A stretch of 50,276 nucleotides of DNA from Candidatus Rokuibacteriota bacterium (GTDB lineage: Bacteria; Methylomirabilota; Methylomirabilia; Rokubacteriales; CSP1-6): positions 1 through 50,276 of the forward strand of contig QHSQ01000147.1 in NCBI GenBank assembly GCA_003221615.1. The letters are read 5' to 3'. The notes under the pieces were generated by a model that was given only the letters and a program-made list of their open reading frames with translations, did no database searches and was not told the DNA's origin. The position numbers and the translations under genes are program-made. Position 1 is the stretch's first letter. Each line of letters opens with the position of its first letter. This document shows positions 24,718 through 32,592 of the stretch, piece by piece.

Positions 24718-25631
24718 CACTTCTTCTCCAGGGCGCTGAGCTCGGTCACGATCTCGCGCGTGGCCGAATCGGTCTTCAAGTAGTCCTCCCAGGCGCCCTC
24801 GGTGATCCCGAGGACCTCGCGGATGGCTTTGATCGCCTCGCCGGGCTTCGGCGCCTTGCCATGCCACTCCGGGTCGTTCTCCATGAACGACACGCCCTTG
24901 CCCTTGACCGTGTGCGCCACGATGAAGGTCGGCCCCACGGTGGTGGCCTCCGCCTGATCCAGCGCCTTGGTGATCTGCGCGATGTCGTGGCCGTCGATCT
25001 CGATCACCGGCCAGCCGAACGACTGCCACTTGGCGGTGACCGGCTCGATGTCGAGCACCTTCTTCACGAAGTTGTCGAGCTGGATCTTGTTGTAGTCGAG
25101 GATGACCACGAGGTTGTTGAGCGCGTAGTCGGGCTGCCCGAGCTTGGGCGCCGACATCGCGGCCTCCCACACCTGGCCCTCCTGGGTCTCACCGTCGCCG
25201 AGGACGCAGTACACGCGGGCGCTGGAGCCGGCGAGCCTGAGGCCGAGCGCCAACCCGAGCGAGATCGAGAGCCCCTGGCCGAGCGAGCCCGTGGCCGCCT
25301 CGATCCCCGGCAGCGCCGTCCGATCGGGATGGCCCTGGAGCGGGGAGCCGAGCTTGCGCAAGGTGATCAGCGCCCTTTCCGGGAAATATCCGGCCTTCGC
25401 GAGCACGGCGTAGAGGGCGGGGACCGCATGGCCCTTCGAGAGCACGACGCGGTCGCGGTCCGGCCAGTCCGGGCGCTTGGCATCGTACCGGACGCGCCCG
25501 AAGTAGAGCGTGGTGAGGATGTCGATCACCGAGAGCGAGCCGCCGGGATGCCCGGAGCCCGCGTGGGCGAGCATGCGTAGGATCTGGACGCGACACTCGC
25601 GTGCGATCGACTCGAGACGTACTTCGGCCAT
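24717..25631 (-). CDS. Transketolase, N-terminal (TPP diphosphate-binding) subunit
   Basis: This protein of 304 residues matches the PP domain of transketolase. It contains HAGSGHPGGSLSVIDIL, RDRVVLSKGHAVPALYAVL, and GSLGQGLSISLGLALG. The TPP/Mg motif is GDGETQEGQVWEAA, with the metal-binding Asn downstream in LDYNKIQLD. Split transketolases are common in archaea and many bacteria and equal the single-chain enzyme in function. The start ATG at 25631 overlaps the stop of the TldE-like frame (TGATG), so loss of translation by the upstream frameshift could reduce its coupling. Two-subunit enzyme with the next gene. Confidence 0.92.
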   Translation of the reverse strand: MAEVRLESIARECRVQILRMLAHAGSGHPGGSLSVIDILTTLYFGRVRYDAKRPDWPDRDRVVLSKGHAVPALYAVLAKAGYFPERALITLRKLGSPLQGHPDRTALPGIEAATGSLGQGLSISLGLALGLRLAGSSARVYCVLGDGETQEGQVWEAAMSAPKLGQPDYALNNLVVILDYNKIQLDNFVKKVLDIEPVTAKWQSFGWPVIEIDGHDIAQITKALDQAEATTVGPTFIVAHTVKGKGVSFMENDPEWHGKAPKPGEAIKAIREVLGITEGAWEDYLKTDSATREIVTELSALEKK

Positions 25632-26984
25632 CAGTCGAGCTCCTCCATGAATCCCGCGATTTCGTCGACGCGGACGCCGGTGACGGCGACCTCGGGCGCG
25701 TACACGACCTCGTCCGCGGCCCAGACGATCGTGCCCTTCACGTCCTTGGTGACACCGGCGACGTTGTTGAGGAACGTGGCGATGTTGTCGTTGATCCGGA
25801 TCGCGTTGGCCTTGAGCGGCGCCGCGATGGCCGCCGCCGGCGCCGAAGCGAAAGCCGTTGCGCGGAGTCAGCGCCGCCTCGGCGGCGGGCCCGCGGGCGC
25901 CGAGCTTCTCGGCGAGAGCCGGGTCACGCAGCAGGCGCTGGGTCTCGTACCAGTTCGAGAGACAGCCGACGAGCACGCCGTCCTTGATCAGATCGGTGCG
26001 ACCCGTCGGCAGCCCTTCGCACGTGATTCCCTTCGAGCCCATCAGGCCGGGCCGGGCGCCGTCGTCGTAGAGGCTCAGGTGCCGGGAGGCGACCGCCCGG
26101 CCGAGCTTGCCGAGAAACGGCGTGCTCGACGAGTAGAACGAGCTCGCGGTGCAGGAGGCGATCACGATGTTGTTGAGAAGATCCGCTACGGGCTGCCGGC
26201 CGAAAACGACGGCGTAGGTGCCCGACGGCACGCGCTCGCCGCCGATCGCGTTGATCGCGTTCTGCGCGGCCTCCACGCCGGCCTCGTCGGTGAAGTGATC
26301 GAGCCGCGTGCCGGTGGAGGCCCCCGAGCCCTTGGCGCCGCGCGTCTCCACCATCGCGGTCGCGAACGCGGTGATCAGCGACGTCTCGTCGGTCTGGGCG
26401 CGGGGCATCGTGGTCGAGGCGATCGCCATCCGCTCCCTCAAGATCGTGACGTCACCGCCGAGGATGAGCCCGAGACGCCGCAGCCCTTCGTCGTCCTGCG
26501 CCAGCTCGGCCAGCCGACTCGAGGCGCTGAAGGTCCGAAGGGCGCCGCCGGTGATCTTCCAGCCGGCCTCCACGAGCCCCGCATCGTCCAGGGCCATGAG
26601 GCGCGGATCATGATAGTCAGCGAGCGTGCGCGACGAGCCCGTCGGCGACGGAAGCGAGACGAACTCGGGGTCGGCCACCGCCGCCCGGCGCGCCTTGATC
26701 AGCGCGCGCTCGGCGCCCGCGAGCGAGAGGTCGCTCGGCTCGCTGCCGAAGCCGATCCGGCGACCGTCCGGCGCGTCGAAGACCGCCTGGATGCCGAGGC
26801 CGTAGGACTCGGTCGATTTGGGCTCTTCGACGCCGTTGCACGGAATGTGGGACGTGTAGTTGAGCCGCGTCAACACGGCGGAGTTCGCGGACACGAACAC
26901 TTCCGCCTCGCGAACGTCCTTCTGCCGCGCGACGAGGGCCAGCGCTTGCTCGCTTGCCTTCGCCAGCTCGTCGACCGTCCTCAT
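25631..26984 (-). pseudogene. TldE/PmbA-like gene with an apparent frameshift
   Basis: From ATG 26984 the frame codes a TldE-like protein (MRTVDELAKASEQ, then YTSHIPCNGVEEPKS, KGITCEGLPTGRTDLIKDG). After NGFRFGAGGG the frame turns to basic nonsense at about 25829-25845, within the run GGCCGCCGCCGGCGCC. In a +1 frame, coding-like sequence resumes at once (AIAAPLKANAIRINDNIAT) and ends MEELD at 25631, one base into the transketolase start. The gene is thus complete except for one indel in a GC run. Sequencing error, a recent inactivation or programmed slippage are all possible. It follows the rhodanese by seven bases and pairs with the TldD at 27417. Confidence 0.75.
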
Positions 26985-26991
26985 CGCGTGC

Positions 26992-27414
26992 TCAGTGCCC
27001 CGGCGGCGCCTTGGGATTTCGCCCGTCGACGGGATAGCCCTTGTCCATCCAGCCGGGGAGCCCCTCCTCGAGGACGCGTTGATTGCGCCACCCGAGCTTG
27101 TACAGAATGTCGCTGGCCCCCCGGGACAGCGCGTGCGGGCAGGTTCAATAAAAGACCACCAGGCCCGTCTTCGAGATCTCCGCCGCACGGTCGGCGACCA
27201 CTCGCAACGGCATCGAGCGGGCGCCCTTGATGTGACTCTCCGCGTAGGCCTCCCAGTGCCGCACATCGATGATGTCCGCCTTGGTACCGCGGTCGAGCAG
27301 CCCCTTGAGCTCGTCGACCTTGATGAAGCTCACCGGGTATTCGGGCGGCGCCGCGGGCGCGGCGGTGGCGAACAGGATGCCGGTAGCCGCCAGGACGATC
27401 AGCACCCCGCGCAC
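26992..27414 (-). CDS. Exported rhodanese-like sulfurtransferase, candidate selenoprotein (in-frame UGA at the catalytic Cys)
   Basis: A signal peptide (MRGVLIVLAATGILFATAAPA) is followed by a rhodanese domain: VDELKGLLDRG, ADIIDVRHWEAYAESHIKGA. The catalytic strand LVVFY then meets TGA (27145-27147, codon 90). The same frame continues TCPHALSRGASDILYKLGW, VLEEGLPGWMDKGYPV and ends at 26992. Relatives read FYC-x-CPHA, so UGA stands exactly at the active-site Cys. Read through, the length is 140 residues; read as a stop, it is an 89-residue enzyme with no active site. A SECIS-like hairpin follows. A nonsense mutation or sequencing error is the alternative. It sits two bases after tldD-like and seven before tldE-like. 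Confidence 0.7.
27111..27131 (-). promoter_or_regulatory. SECIS-like hairpin downstream of the in-frame UGA
   Basis: On the minus strand, CGCTG (27131-27127) pairs with CAGCG (27115-27111). Inside, a U-C mismatch is followed by three C-G pairs closing a GGG loop. The loop begins 22 bases after the UGA, and its first bases are G, as bacterial SECIS models require (16-37 bases, G in the first two loop positions). In GC-rich DNA such hairpins can occur by chance. Confidence 0.45.
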
Positions 27415-27416
27415 GT

Positions 27417-28979
27417 CTAGCCCCCGAGCACTCGAGCGCGGGTCCGCATCGTGGGCCCGCCGTTGCCCAGCCGCTTGGTCTGCATCGGCTGCCCCTTGCC
27501 GCAGTTGGGGATCGGGTACAGGCGGAAGTCCGTGCCGACGGCGTCGACGTTCATGAGGTAGTCACGCGAGTCGGCGGCGATCCCGCCGTCGCGGTAGAGC
27601 CCGCCGAGCTCGCCGTTCTTGATCTCGTAGACGCCTCGCGCGGAGATACGGAAGTTCTCACGACTCTCGGCGATCGAGGGCGTGCGGTGGCCGGCGACGT
27701 AATAGCCGTGGTCGACTTCCTTCACGATGTCCTCCGCCGAGCGCGTGCCCACGTCGAAGACGGTGTTCGACATGCGGATCAGCGGAACCAGCGAGGCGTC
27801 GGTCGCCTTCCAGTGGCCGTTGGGCTCGCCGCCGAAGATCGCCGCGGTCTGCCGGCTGTTCATGAAGCCGCGGAAAATGCCGCGGTCGATGTGGACGACC
27901 CGGCGCGCCGGCGTGCCCTCGTGGTCGTACTTGTAGTGACCGAAGCCCGGCAGCGCCGGATCGGAGTACGCCGTCACGAGCGGCGAGGCCACGCGCCGGC
28001 CGACCTGATGCTCGGTGAGACCGCCGAGGAGCCAGGAGCGGCCCGCGTACGCGGTCTCCATCTTGAGCGCGCGGTCGAGCTCGACCGGGTGGCCGATGAT
28101 CTCGTGCGACACGAGCGTGTTGTAGTGCGGATCGGTGACCACGACGACCTCGCGGTCCGAGGTCGGCAGCACCGGGGCGGCCGCCAGCGCCACGCCCTCG
28201 CGCGCGAGGGCGAGCGCGAAGTCGACGAAGGTCGGGAAGCGCAGCGCCGGCTCGTCGACGCCGTCGAGCAGGATCTCCCAGCCGCGCTGGTGCCCGAGCG
28301 CGTCGTACAGATCCTGACTCACCTCGCCGTCGACGGTGACGACCGTGCACGAGCCCAGGGTGAGCGCGAACGACTGGTCGATCCGCGCGCCCTCGCTCGA
28401 CACGAAGAGCTCGCGCGCGAGCTCGGTCATCGTCCCGACGTAGTTGTACTTGACCCCGGCATCGACGGCGGCGATCTGGCGCGAGACGTCGGTCGCGTAG
28501 CGCACCATGTCGGCGAGCACCATCGTGCGCGGGTCGACGCGGTACAGGGCGCCGACCGTGTCCTGTCGCACCTCGATCGGGTGCAGGCGCGTGTCGGCCA
28601 GCGACTCGCCCAGCGGCCCGAATTTCTCGCGCGCATCGGCCTTCATCTCGCCGTTCACCATCGCGCGCCGATAGGCCCGCTCGAGCGCCTCGCGCACGAT
28701 CCGATCGAGATCGTCGAGGTCGGCGGTGCCGAGCGTCTGGCCGACGTAGCCGGGCGCGATCATCCGGTCGCCGGCCAGCACGCGGGCGCCCAGCGCGAAG
28801 CCGTAGTCGTCGCCGGAGTACTTGGGGGTCCCGTTCTCGGCCCCGGCGCCCTTACCCTCGGTGACCTCGAGTCGGACGTCGGCGTAGCGCAGATGCGGCA
28901 GTCGCCGCGCCGCCTCGCGCACGCGCGTCTCGACCATCGGCGCCAGCGTATCGATGAGATCGACCGAGACGCGGGTCAT
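27417..28979 (-). CDS. TldD-family metalloprotease (second copy)
   Basis: The 520-residue protein has a TldD active site: SHEIIGHPVELDRALK, that is HExxxH with H292, E293 and H297. The presumed third ligand Cys is in IPNCGKGQPM near residue 493. The N-terminal half (RYADVRLEVTEGKG) differs clearly from the canonical TldD at 7312 and is longer, so this is a paralogous subfamily. Zinc proteases of this family act with a TldE-type partner; here the candidate partner is the frameshifted gene two positions downstream. The ATG overlaps the moeA stop (TGATG), and the rhodanese starts two bases after its stop. Confidence 0.9.
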   Translation of the reverse strand: MTRVSVDLIDTLAPMVETRVREAARRLPHLRYADVRLEVTEGKGAGAENGTPKYSGDDYGFALGARVLAGDRMIAPGYVGQTLGTADLDDLDRIVREALERAYRRAMVNGEMKADAREKFGPLGESLADTRLHPIEVRQDTVGALYRVDPRTMVLADMVRYATDVSRQIAAVDAGVKYNYVGTMTELARELFVSSEGARIDQSFALTLGSCTVVTVDGEVSQDLYDALGHQRGWEILLDGVDEPALRFPTFVDFALALAREGVALAAAPVLPTSDREVVVVTDPHYNTLVSHEIIGHPVELDRALKMETAYAGRSWLLGGLTEHQVGRRVASPLVTAYSDPALPGFGHYKYDHEGTPARRVVHIDRGIFRGFMNSRQTAAIFGGEPNGHWKATDASLVPLIRMSNTVFDVGTRSAEDIVKEVDHGYYVAGHRTPSIAESRENFRISARGVYEIKNGELGGLYRDGGIAADSRDYLMNVDAVGTDFRLYPIPNCGKGQPMQTKRLGNGGPTMRTRARVLGG

Positions 28980-30172
28980 CAAAACGGCTCGACCAGGACG
29001 GTCTCGCCGACCGCGACGTCGCCCCGGTCTTCTTCGAGCACAATCAGGCAATTGCCCGCGGCCATCGAGGAAAGGATACCGGAACCCTGGGGTCCGGTGG
29101 TGCGCGCTTCCCAGCGGCCGTTCGTCCATTGCACGATGCCCCGCTTGAACTCGCGGCGGCCCTTCTTCTTGCTCATCGCCTCGGTCGCCGTCGCCTCGGC
29201 GGTGTCGGGGAAGAGACGCCGCCGGCCGGCCAGCTTGTAGATCGCCGGCCGAACGAAAAGCATGAACGCGAGCATCGACGCGACGGGGTTGCCCGGCAGT
29301 CCGAAGAAGTGCGCGGACCCCACGCGCCCGAACGCGAGCGGGCGTCCGGGCTGCATCGCCACCTGCCAGAAGTCGATCGCGCCGATCTCGTCGAGCACGT
29401 CTTTCACGAGATCGAGCACGCCGACCGAGACGCCGCCCGAGGTGACCACGATGTCGCCGACCCCGGCGCCTTCGAGCAGCCGAGCCCGCAGCTCGTCGCG
29501 CACGTCGGCGACGATGCCGAGGTCGATCACCTCGCCGCCGCACTGCTCGATCGATCCGCGCAGGGTGAAGCGGTTGGCGTCGTAGATCTGGCCGGCCTTG
29601 CGCGGCGTGCCGGGCTCGATGACCTCGTCGCCGGTCGAGAGGAGCGCGACGCGCGGCCGGCGGTGCACGAGCACCTGCCACTGGCCGAGCGACGTGATGA
29701 GCCCCAGCTCCTGTGCTCTCAAGACCGTCCCGCGCTCGATCGCGATCGTCCCCGCCTGGACGTCCTCACCGCGCTTCCTGACGTTGGCCCCCTTCGGGAT
29801 GGGCCCGACGCCCAGACGGTCGCCACGTCGCTCGACAACCTCCTGGGGATACACCGTGTCCGCGCCGCGCGGCATCGGCGCGCCCGTCATGATGCGCACG
29901 GCTTGACCCGGCGCCACCGCGCCGTCGAACACCGCGCCGGCCGCGAGCTCGGCCACCACGTCGAGCTCACGCGTCCGGCCGGTCGGCACGTCGTCGCTCG
30001 CGACCGCGTAGCCGTCGACCGCGGAATTGTCGGTCGGCGGCACGTCGAAGGGCGCGTGCAGATCCTCGGCGAGCACACGCTCGCGCGCCCGCGTGACCGC
30101 GACGATCTCCGGCGATGTCGGCTCGGGAAGCTGGCGGAGGATCTGATTTTGGCCGTCCTGCACCGAAATCAT
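28979..30172 (-). CDS. moeA: Molybdopterin molybdenumtransferase MoeA
   Basis: This enzyme of 397 residues inserts molybdate into adenylated molybdopterin. Characteristic blocks are PTDNSAVDGYAV, IMTGAPMPRGADTV, VALLSTGDEVIEPG, DIVVTSGGVSVG with the active-site region, and FFGLPGNPVASMLAF. The C-terminal beta-barrel (GNCLIVLEEDRGDVAVGETV) is also intact. It heads the minus-strand operon with the second TldD, the rhodanese, the TldE-like gene, transketolase and mug. A perfect TATAAT lies only six bases from its ATG, so transcription probably starts at or next to the start codon. Molybdoenzymes themselves are not in the window. Confidence 0.95.
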   Translation of the reverse strand: MISVQDGQNQILRQLPEPTSPEIVAVTRARERVLAEDLHAPFDVPPTDNSAVDGYAVASDDVPTGRTRELDVVAELAAGAVFDGAVAPGQAVRIMTGAPMPRGADTVYPQEVVERRGDRLGVGPIPKGANVRKRGEDVQAGTIAIERGTVLRAQELGLITSLGQWQVLVHRRPRVALLSTGDEVIEPGTPRKAGQIYDANRFTLRGSIEQCGGEVIDLGIVADVRDELRARLLEGAGVGDIVVTSGGVSVGVLDLVKDVLDEIGAIDFWQVAMQPGRPLAFGRVGSAHFFGLPGNPVASMLAFMLFVRPAIYKLAGRRRLFPDTAEATATEAMSKKKGRREFKRGIVQWTNGRWEARTTGPQGSGILSSMAAGNCLIVLEEDRGDVAVGETVLVEPF

Positions 30173-30190
30173 GGCGATATTATACGCGGC
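30173..30190. promoter_or_regulatory. Overlapping divergent -10 elements (moeA and RDD gene), probably leaderless
   Basis: The gap between divergent start codons is 18 bases. It holds TATAAT on the minus strand (30179-30184), six bases before the moeA ATG, and TATTAT on the plus strand (30178-30183), seven bases before the RDD ATG. With usual -10 to +1 spacing both transcripts would begin at the ATG. There is no room for a ribosome binding site on either side. No strong -35 is seen. Confidence 0.5.
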
Positions 30191-30679
30191 ATGAATCAGC
30201 CTCGCCCCGCGGGCTTCTGGCTTCGCGCGGTCGCCGCGGCGATCGACTTCGTGGTGTTCTTCGTCGTGCTGCTCTCGTTCAGGGTCATCGGAGCCAGAGT
30301 ATGGGGCGGCGATGTCGAGAACGTCGCGTCGTTCAAGTCGCTGGCGTCATTCTTCACCGTGGTCTTCGCCGGCGCCTACACGACCGTGCTGCATAGCCTC
30401 GCCGGCCAGACGATCGGCAAGATGATCGTCGGCGTCCGCGTCGTCGGCGGTGACGACGCGCCGCCCCCGTTCGGCGCCGCGCTCCTCCGCTTCCTCGCGT
30501 ACTTCGCCTCGGCGGCGCCGTTGACGCTCGGCTTCGTGATGGCGGGGCTCCGCGGCGACAAGCGCGCCCTGCACGACCTGATCGCCGGGACGCGGGTCGA
30601 CCGCTCGAGCGCGCCCGAGCCCGCGGCGCCGCCGTCGGTCGAGGCTCCATCCGCCCCGGCCGCTCCGGGCGCCGTGTGA
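30191..30679 (+). CDS. RDD-family membrane protein
   Basis: This small membrane protein of 162 residues has the R-D-D pattern: GFWLRAVAAAIDFVVFF in the first helix (R and D), then TIGKMIVGVRVVGGDD, and LRGDKRALHDLIAGTRV after the last helix. About four hydrophobic segments are present, with an Ala/Pro-rich tail. RDD proteins are poorly defined; some are suggested sodium-proton antiporters or membrane-organising factors. The ATG at 30191 is seven bases after a TATTAT hexamer. The DUF309 gene begins within its last codons (GTGA), so they are translated together. Confidence 0.85.
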   Translation: MNQPRPAGFWLRAVAAAIDFVVFFVVLLSFRVIGARVWGGDVENVASFKSLASFFTVVFAGAYTTVLHSLAGQTIGKMIVGVRVVGGDDAPPPFGAALLRFLAYFASAAPLTLGFVMAGLRGDKRALHDLIAGTRVDRSSAPEPAAPPSVEAPSAPAAPGAV

Positions 30680-31275
30680 TCCCGACGGCGCCGATCCGGA
30701 TCCGGAACCGCCTTGCCGAGATCATTCTTGCCGCGCTCGAAAAGCCCGAGGCGCACCGCGAGCTGGCGGCGCTCGGCGGGAGCGACGCGGCCCCGGACTG
30801 GCTGGAGGGCGACGGTCTCGCGTGCCGGCCTCTGGTCCGGGCCCGCGCCCTGAGCGCCCTGGCAGCGCTGGCTGGGCGTACGGCCCGGCCGATCCGCTCG
30901 CGCACAGATCTCCTCGACGCGGCCGCGGCGCTCTTCGACGCGCATCTCTATTTCGAGGTGCACGAGCTTCTGGAGCCCTCCTGGCGCGAGGCCGAGGGCG
31001 ACGAGCGTGAGGCGCTCCAGGGGCTGATCCAGGTCGCGGTCGGCTATCAGCATCTGGCCAACGGCAACTTCGCCGGCGCCCGGGCGCTGCTCGAAGAAGG
31101 CCGCCGGCGAATCCAGGGGCGTAGACTGGACGGGCTCGATCTCGAGAAGTTCGGGGTCGGGGTAGGGCGCTCGCTCGACCGGCTCTTTCAGCTCGATTGG
31201 GAAACGGTCCCGGCATTTCCAAGACCAAGATCCGGCGGCGCCGCTCGGCGCTCCGCCCGCAAGGAGATCTCGTGA
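30676..31275 (+). CDS. DUF309-family protein
   Basis: This 199-residue protein's central helical segment carries the DUF309 signature LYFEVHELLEPSWREAEGDE, near residues 93-112, then ALQGLIQVAVGYQHLANGN. DUF309 proteins are small helical bundles with a conserved His/Glu/Trp set that may bind metal; no function is established. The GTG start overlaps the RDD stop and its own TGA overlaps the SDR start. The C-terminus is Arg-rich (RPRSGGAARRSARKEIS), partly because the SDR ribosome binding site (AAGGAGAT) is embedded in these codons. Confidence 0.8.
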   Translation: MIPTAPIRIRNRLAEIILAALEKPEAHRELAALGGSDAAPDWLEGDGLACRPLVRARALSALAALAGRTARPIRSRTDLLDAAAALFDAHLYFEVHELLEPSWREAEGDEREALQGLIQVAVGYQHLANGNFAGARALLEEGRRRIQGRRLDGLDLEKFGVGVGRSLDRLFQLDWETVPAFPRPRSGGAARRSARKEIS

Positions 31276-32066
31276 ACCTCGAATTGACCGGCAAGACCGC
31301 GCTCGTGACAGGGGGAAGCCAGGGAATCGGACGGGCCATCGCGTTCGGCCTCGGCGCCGAGGGCGCCAGGGTGGCGATCTGCGCGCGCGACAAGTCGCGG
31401 CTCGAGCAGACGGCGCAGGAGATCAAGGCCAAGAGCAACGCCGAGGTGCTCATCGTCCCCGGCGACCTGAGCCGACTCGACGAGGTGAACCGAGTGGCCA
31501 CGACGGTCAAGGAGCGCTTCGGCCGGATCGACATCCTCGTGAACAACGCGGGCGCAATCCGGGGCGGCGACTTCCTCAAGATCCCCGATGAGCAGTGGGC
31601 GGGCGACTGGAGCCTGAAGATTCTCGGGTACGTTCGGATGGCGCGCGCGGTCTTTCCGATGATGCAGGCGCAGGGCGGTGGTCGGATCGTCAACGTGGTC
31701 GGCGCCGCCGCACGCAATCCGACTCCCGTTTATTTGACGGGCGGCATCGCAAATTCGGGGCTCATAAACTTCTCGAAAGGGCTCGCCGACCTCGGCGCGC
31801 CATCGAACATTCTCGTCACCGCCGTGTCGCCCGCGGCGACGGCGACCGCGCGCTGGGAGACTCTGATCGCGCAGCAAGCGGCGTCGGCGGGGACGACCGT
31901 CGAGGCTCAGCGCACCGAAGCGGCGAGCCACTATCCGCTCAAGCGCATCGCGACTCCCGAGGACATTGCCGATCTCGTCTGTTTTCTGGTGTCGGCTCGT
32001 GCCTCGTTCATCACCGGCGTGTGCATAACCGTGGATGGCGGCGCCACTCGAGGTGTCTACCTCTAA
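31272..32066 (+). CDS. Short-chain dehydrogenase/reductase, atypical catalytic site
   Basis: This Rossmann-fold protein of 264 residues has VTGGSQGIGRAIAFGLG (NAD(P) motif, residues 13-29), a conserved NNAG in DILVNNAGAIRGG, and FITGVCITVDGG near the C-terminus. The expected YxxxK catalytic motif reads PVYLTGGIANSGLINF: the Tyr is present, but Gly or Ile occupies the Lys position. Some SDR subgroups share this change, so the family may still bind cofactor with altered chemistry. GTG at 31272 is preceded by AAGGAGAT. It ends the RDD-DUF309-SDR operon, and the next gene has its own strong promoter. Confidence 0.85.
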   Translation: MNLELTGKTALVTGGSQGIGRAIAFGLGAEGARVAICARDKSRLEQTAQEIKAKSNAEVLIVPGDLSRLDEVNRVATTVKERFGRIDILVNNAGAIRGGDFLKIPDEQWAGDWSLKILGYVRMARAVFPMMQAQGGGRIVNVVGAAARNPTPVYLTGGIANSGLINFSKGLADLGAPSNILVTAVSPAATATARWETLIAQQAASAGTTVEAQRTEAASHYPLKRIATPEDIADLVCFLVSARASFITGVCITVDGGATRGVYL

Positions 32067-32087
32067 TTCTTTCGTTTTCCGATCAAC

Positions 32088-32116
32088 TTGACATGCGTCA
32101 CCCGTTGTCATATATC
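32088..32116 (+). promoter_or_regulatory. Strong sigma-70-type promoter for the RRM gene
   Basis: A perfect -35 TTGACA (32088-32093) is separated by 17 bases from TATATC (32111-32116). TGACA (32089-32093) and TGTCA (32106-32110) form an inverted repeat around the spacer that could be an operator. The expected transcript has a leader of about 65 bases before an AGGAGGT ribosome binding site at 32177-32183. Confidence 0.65.
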
Positions 32117-32189
32117 TTTGCGCCAGCACGGAACAGCCCGAAGTAACGTCCTTATTCCGCCGCTTTCGCTAGGGCTAGGAGGTCGAGCG

Positions 32190-32519
32190 ATGGCCGCAAA
32201 GTTGTTTGTCGGGAACCTCTCTTTCCAGGCCACCGAGGAGGACCTTCGCGAGCTCTTCCAGCAGGCCGGAACCGTCGAGACAGTTCGGATCATCACGGAC
32301 CAGTTCACCGGACGGCCGCGCGGATTCGGGTTCGTCGAGATGGCGACCAAGGAAGAAGCTGGCAAGGCAGTCGAGATGCTCAATGGGCGGCTCTTCAGAG
32401 ACAGAAACCTCGTCGTGGACGAGGCGCGGCCACAGCCGCAGCGCACAGGTGCGGGCGGTCCACGCGGCGACCGTGGGCCCCGGCCCGGTGGAGGCGGCGG
32501 CGGAGGTTGGCGCAGATAG
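32190..32519 (+). CDS. RRM-domain RNA-binding protein, glycine-rich tail (Rbp type)
   Basis: This protein of 109 residues has one RRM. RNP2 is KLFVGNLSF at residues 4-12 and RNP1 is RPRGFGFVEM around residue 43, both with the aromatic residues that stack on RNA. A Gly/Arg/Pro tail of about 30 residues follows (GAGGPRGDRGPRPGGG). Cyanobacterial Rbp and similar bacterial proteins are cold-induced RNA chaperones. The gene is a monocistronic unit: a consensus promoter, an excellent AGGAGGT ribosome binding site and an intrinsic terminator 18 bases after the stop. It is probably highly expressed. Confidence 0.93.
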   Translation: MAAKLFVGNLSFQATEEDLRELFQQAGTVETVRIITDQFTGRPRGFGFVEMATKEEAGKAVEMLNGRLFRDRNLVVDEARPQPQRTGAGGPRGDRGPRPGGGGGGGWRR

Positions 32520-32536
32520 ACACAGAGTAGGAAAGA

Positions 32537-32570
32537 AGCCCGGGGATCAAGAGCGGTCCCCGGGCTTTTC
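32537..32570 (+). terminator. Intrinsic terminator after the RRM gene
   Basis: AGCCCGGGGA (32537-32546) pairs perfectly with TCCCCGGGCT (32557-32566) around a 10-base loop; TTT and C follow. It ends transcription of the RRM gene before the radical SAM gene at 32593. Confidence 0.9.
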
Positions 32571-32592
32571 TGTTACTCTGAAAACTCAACAG

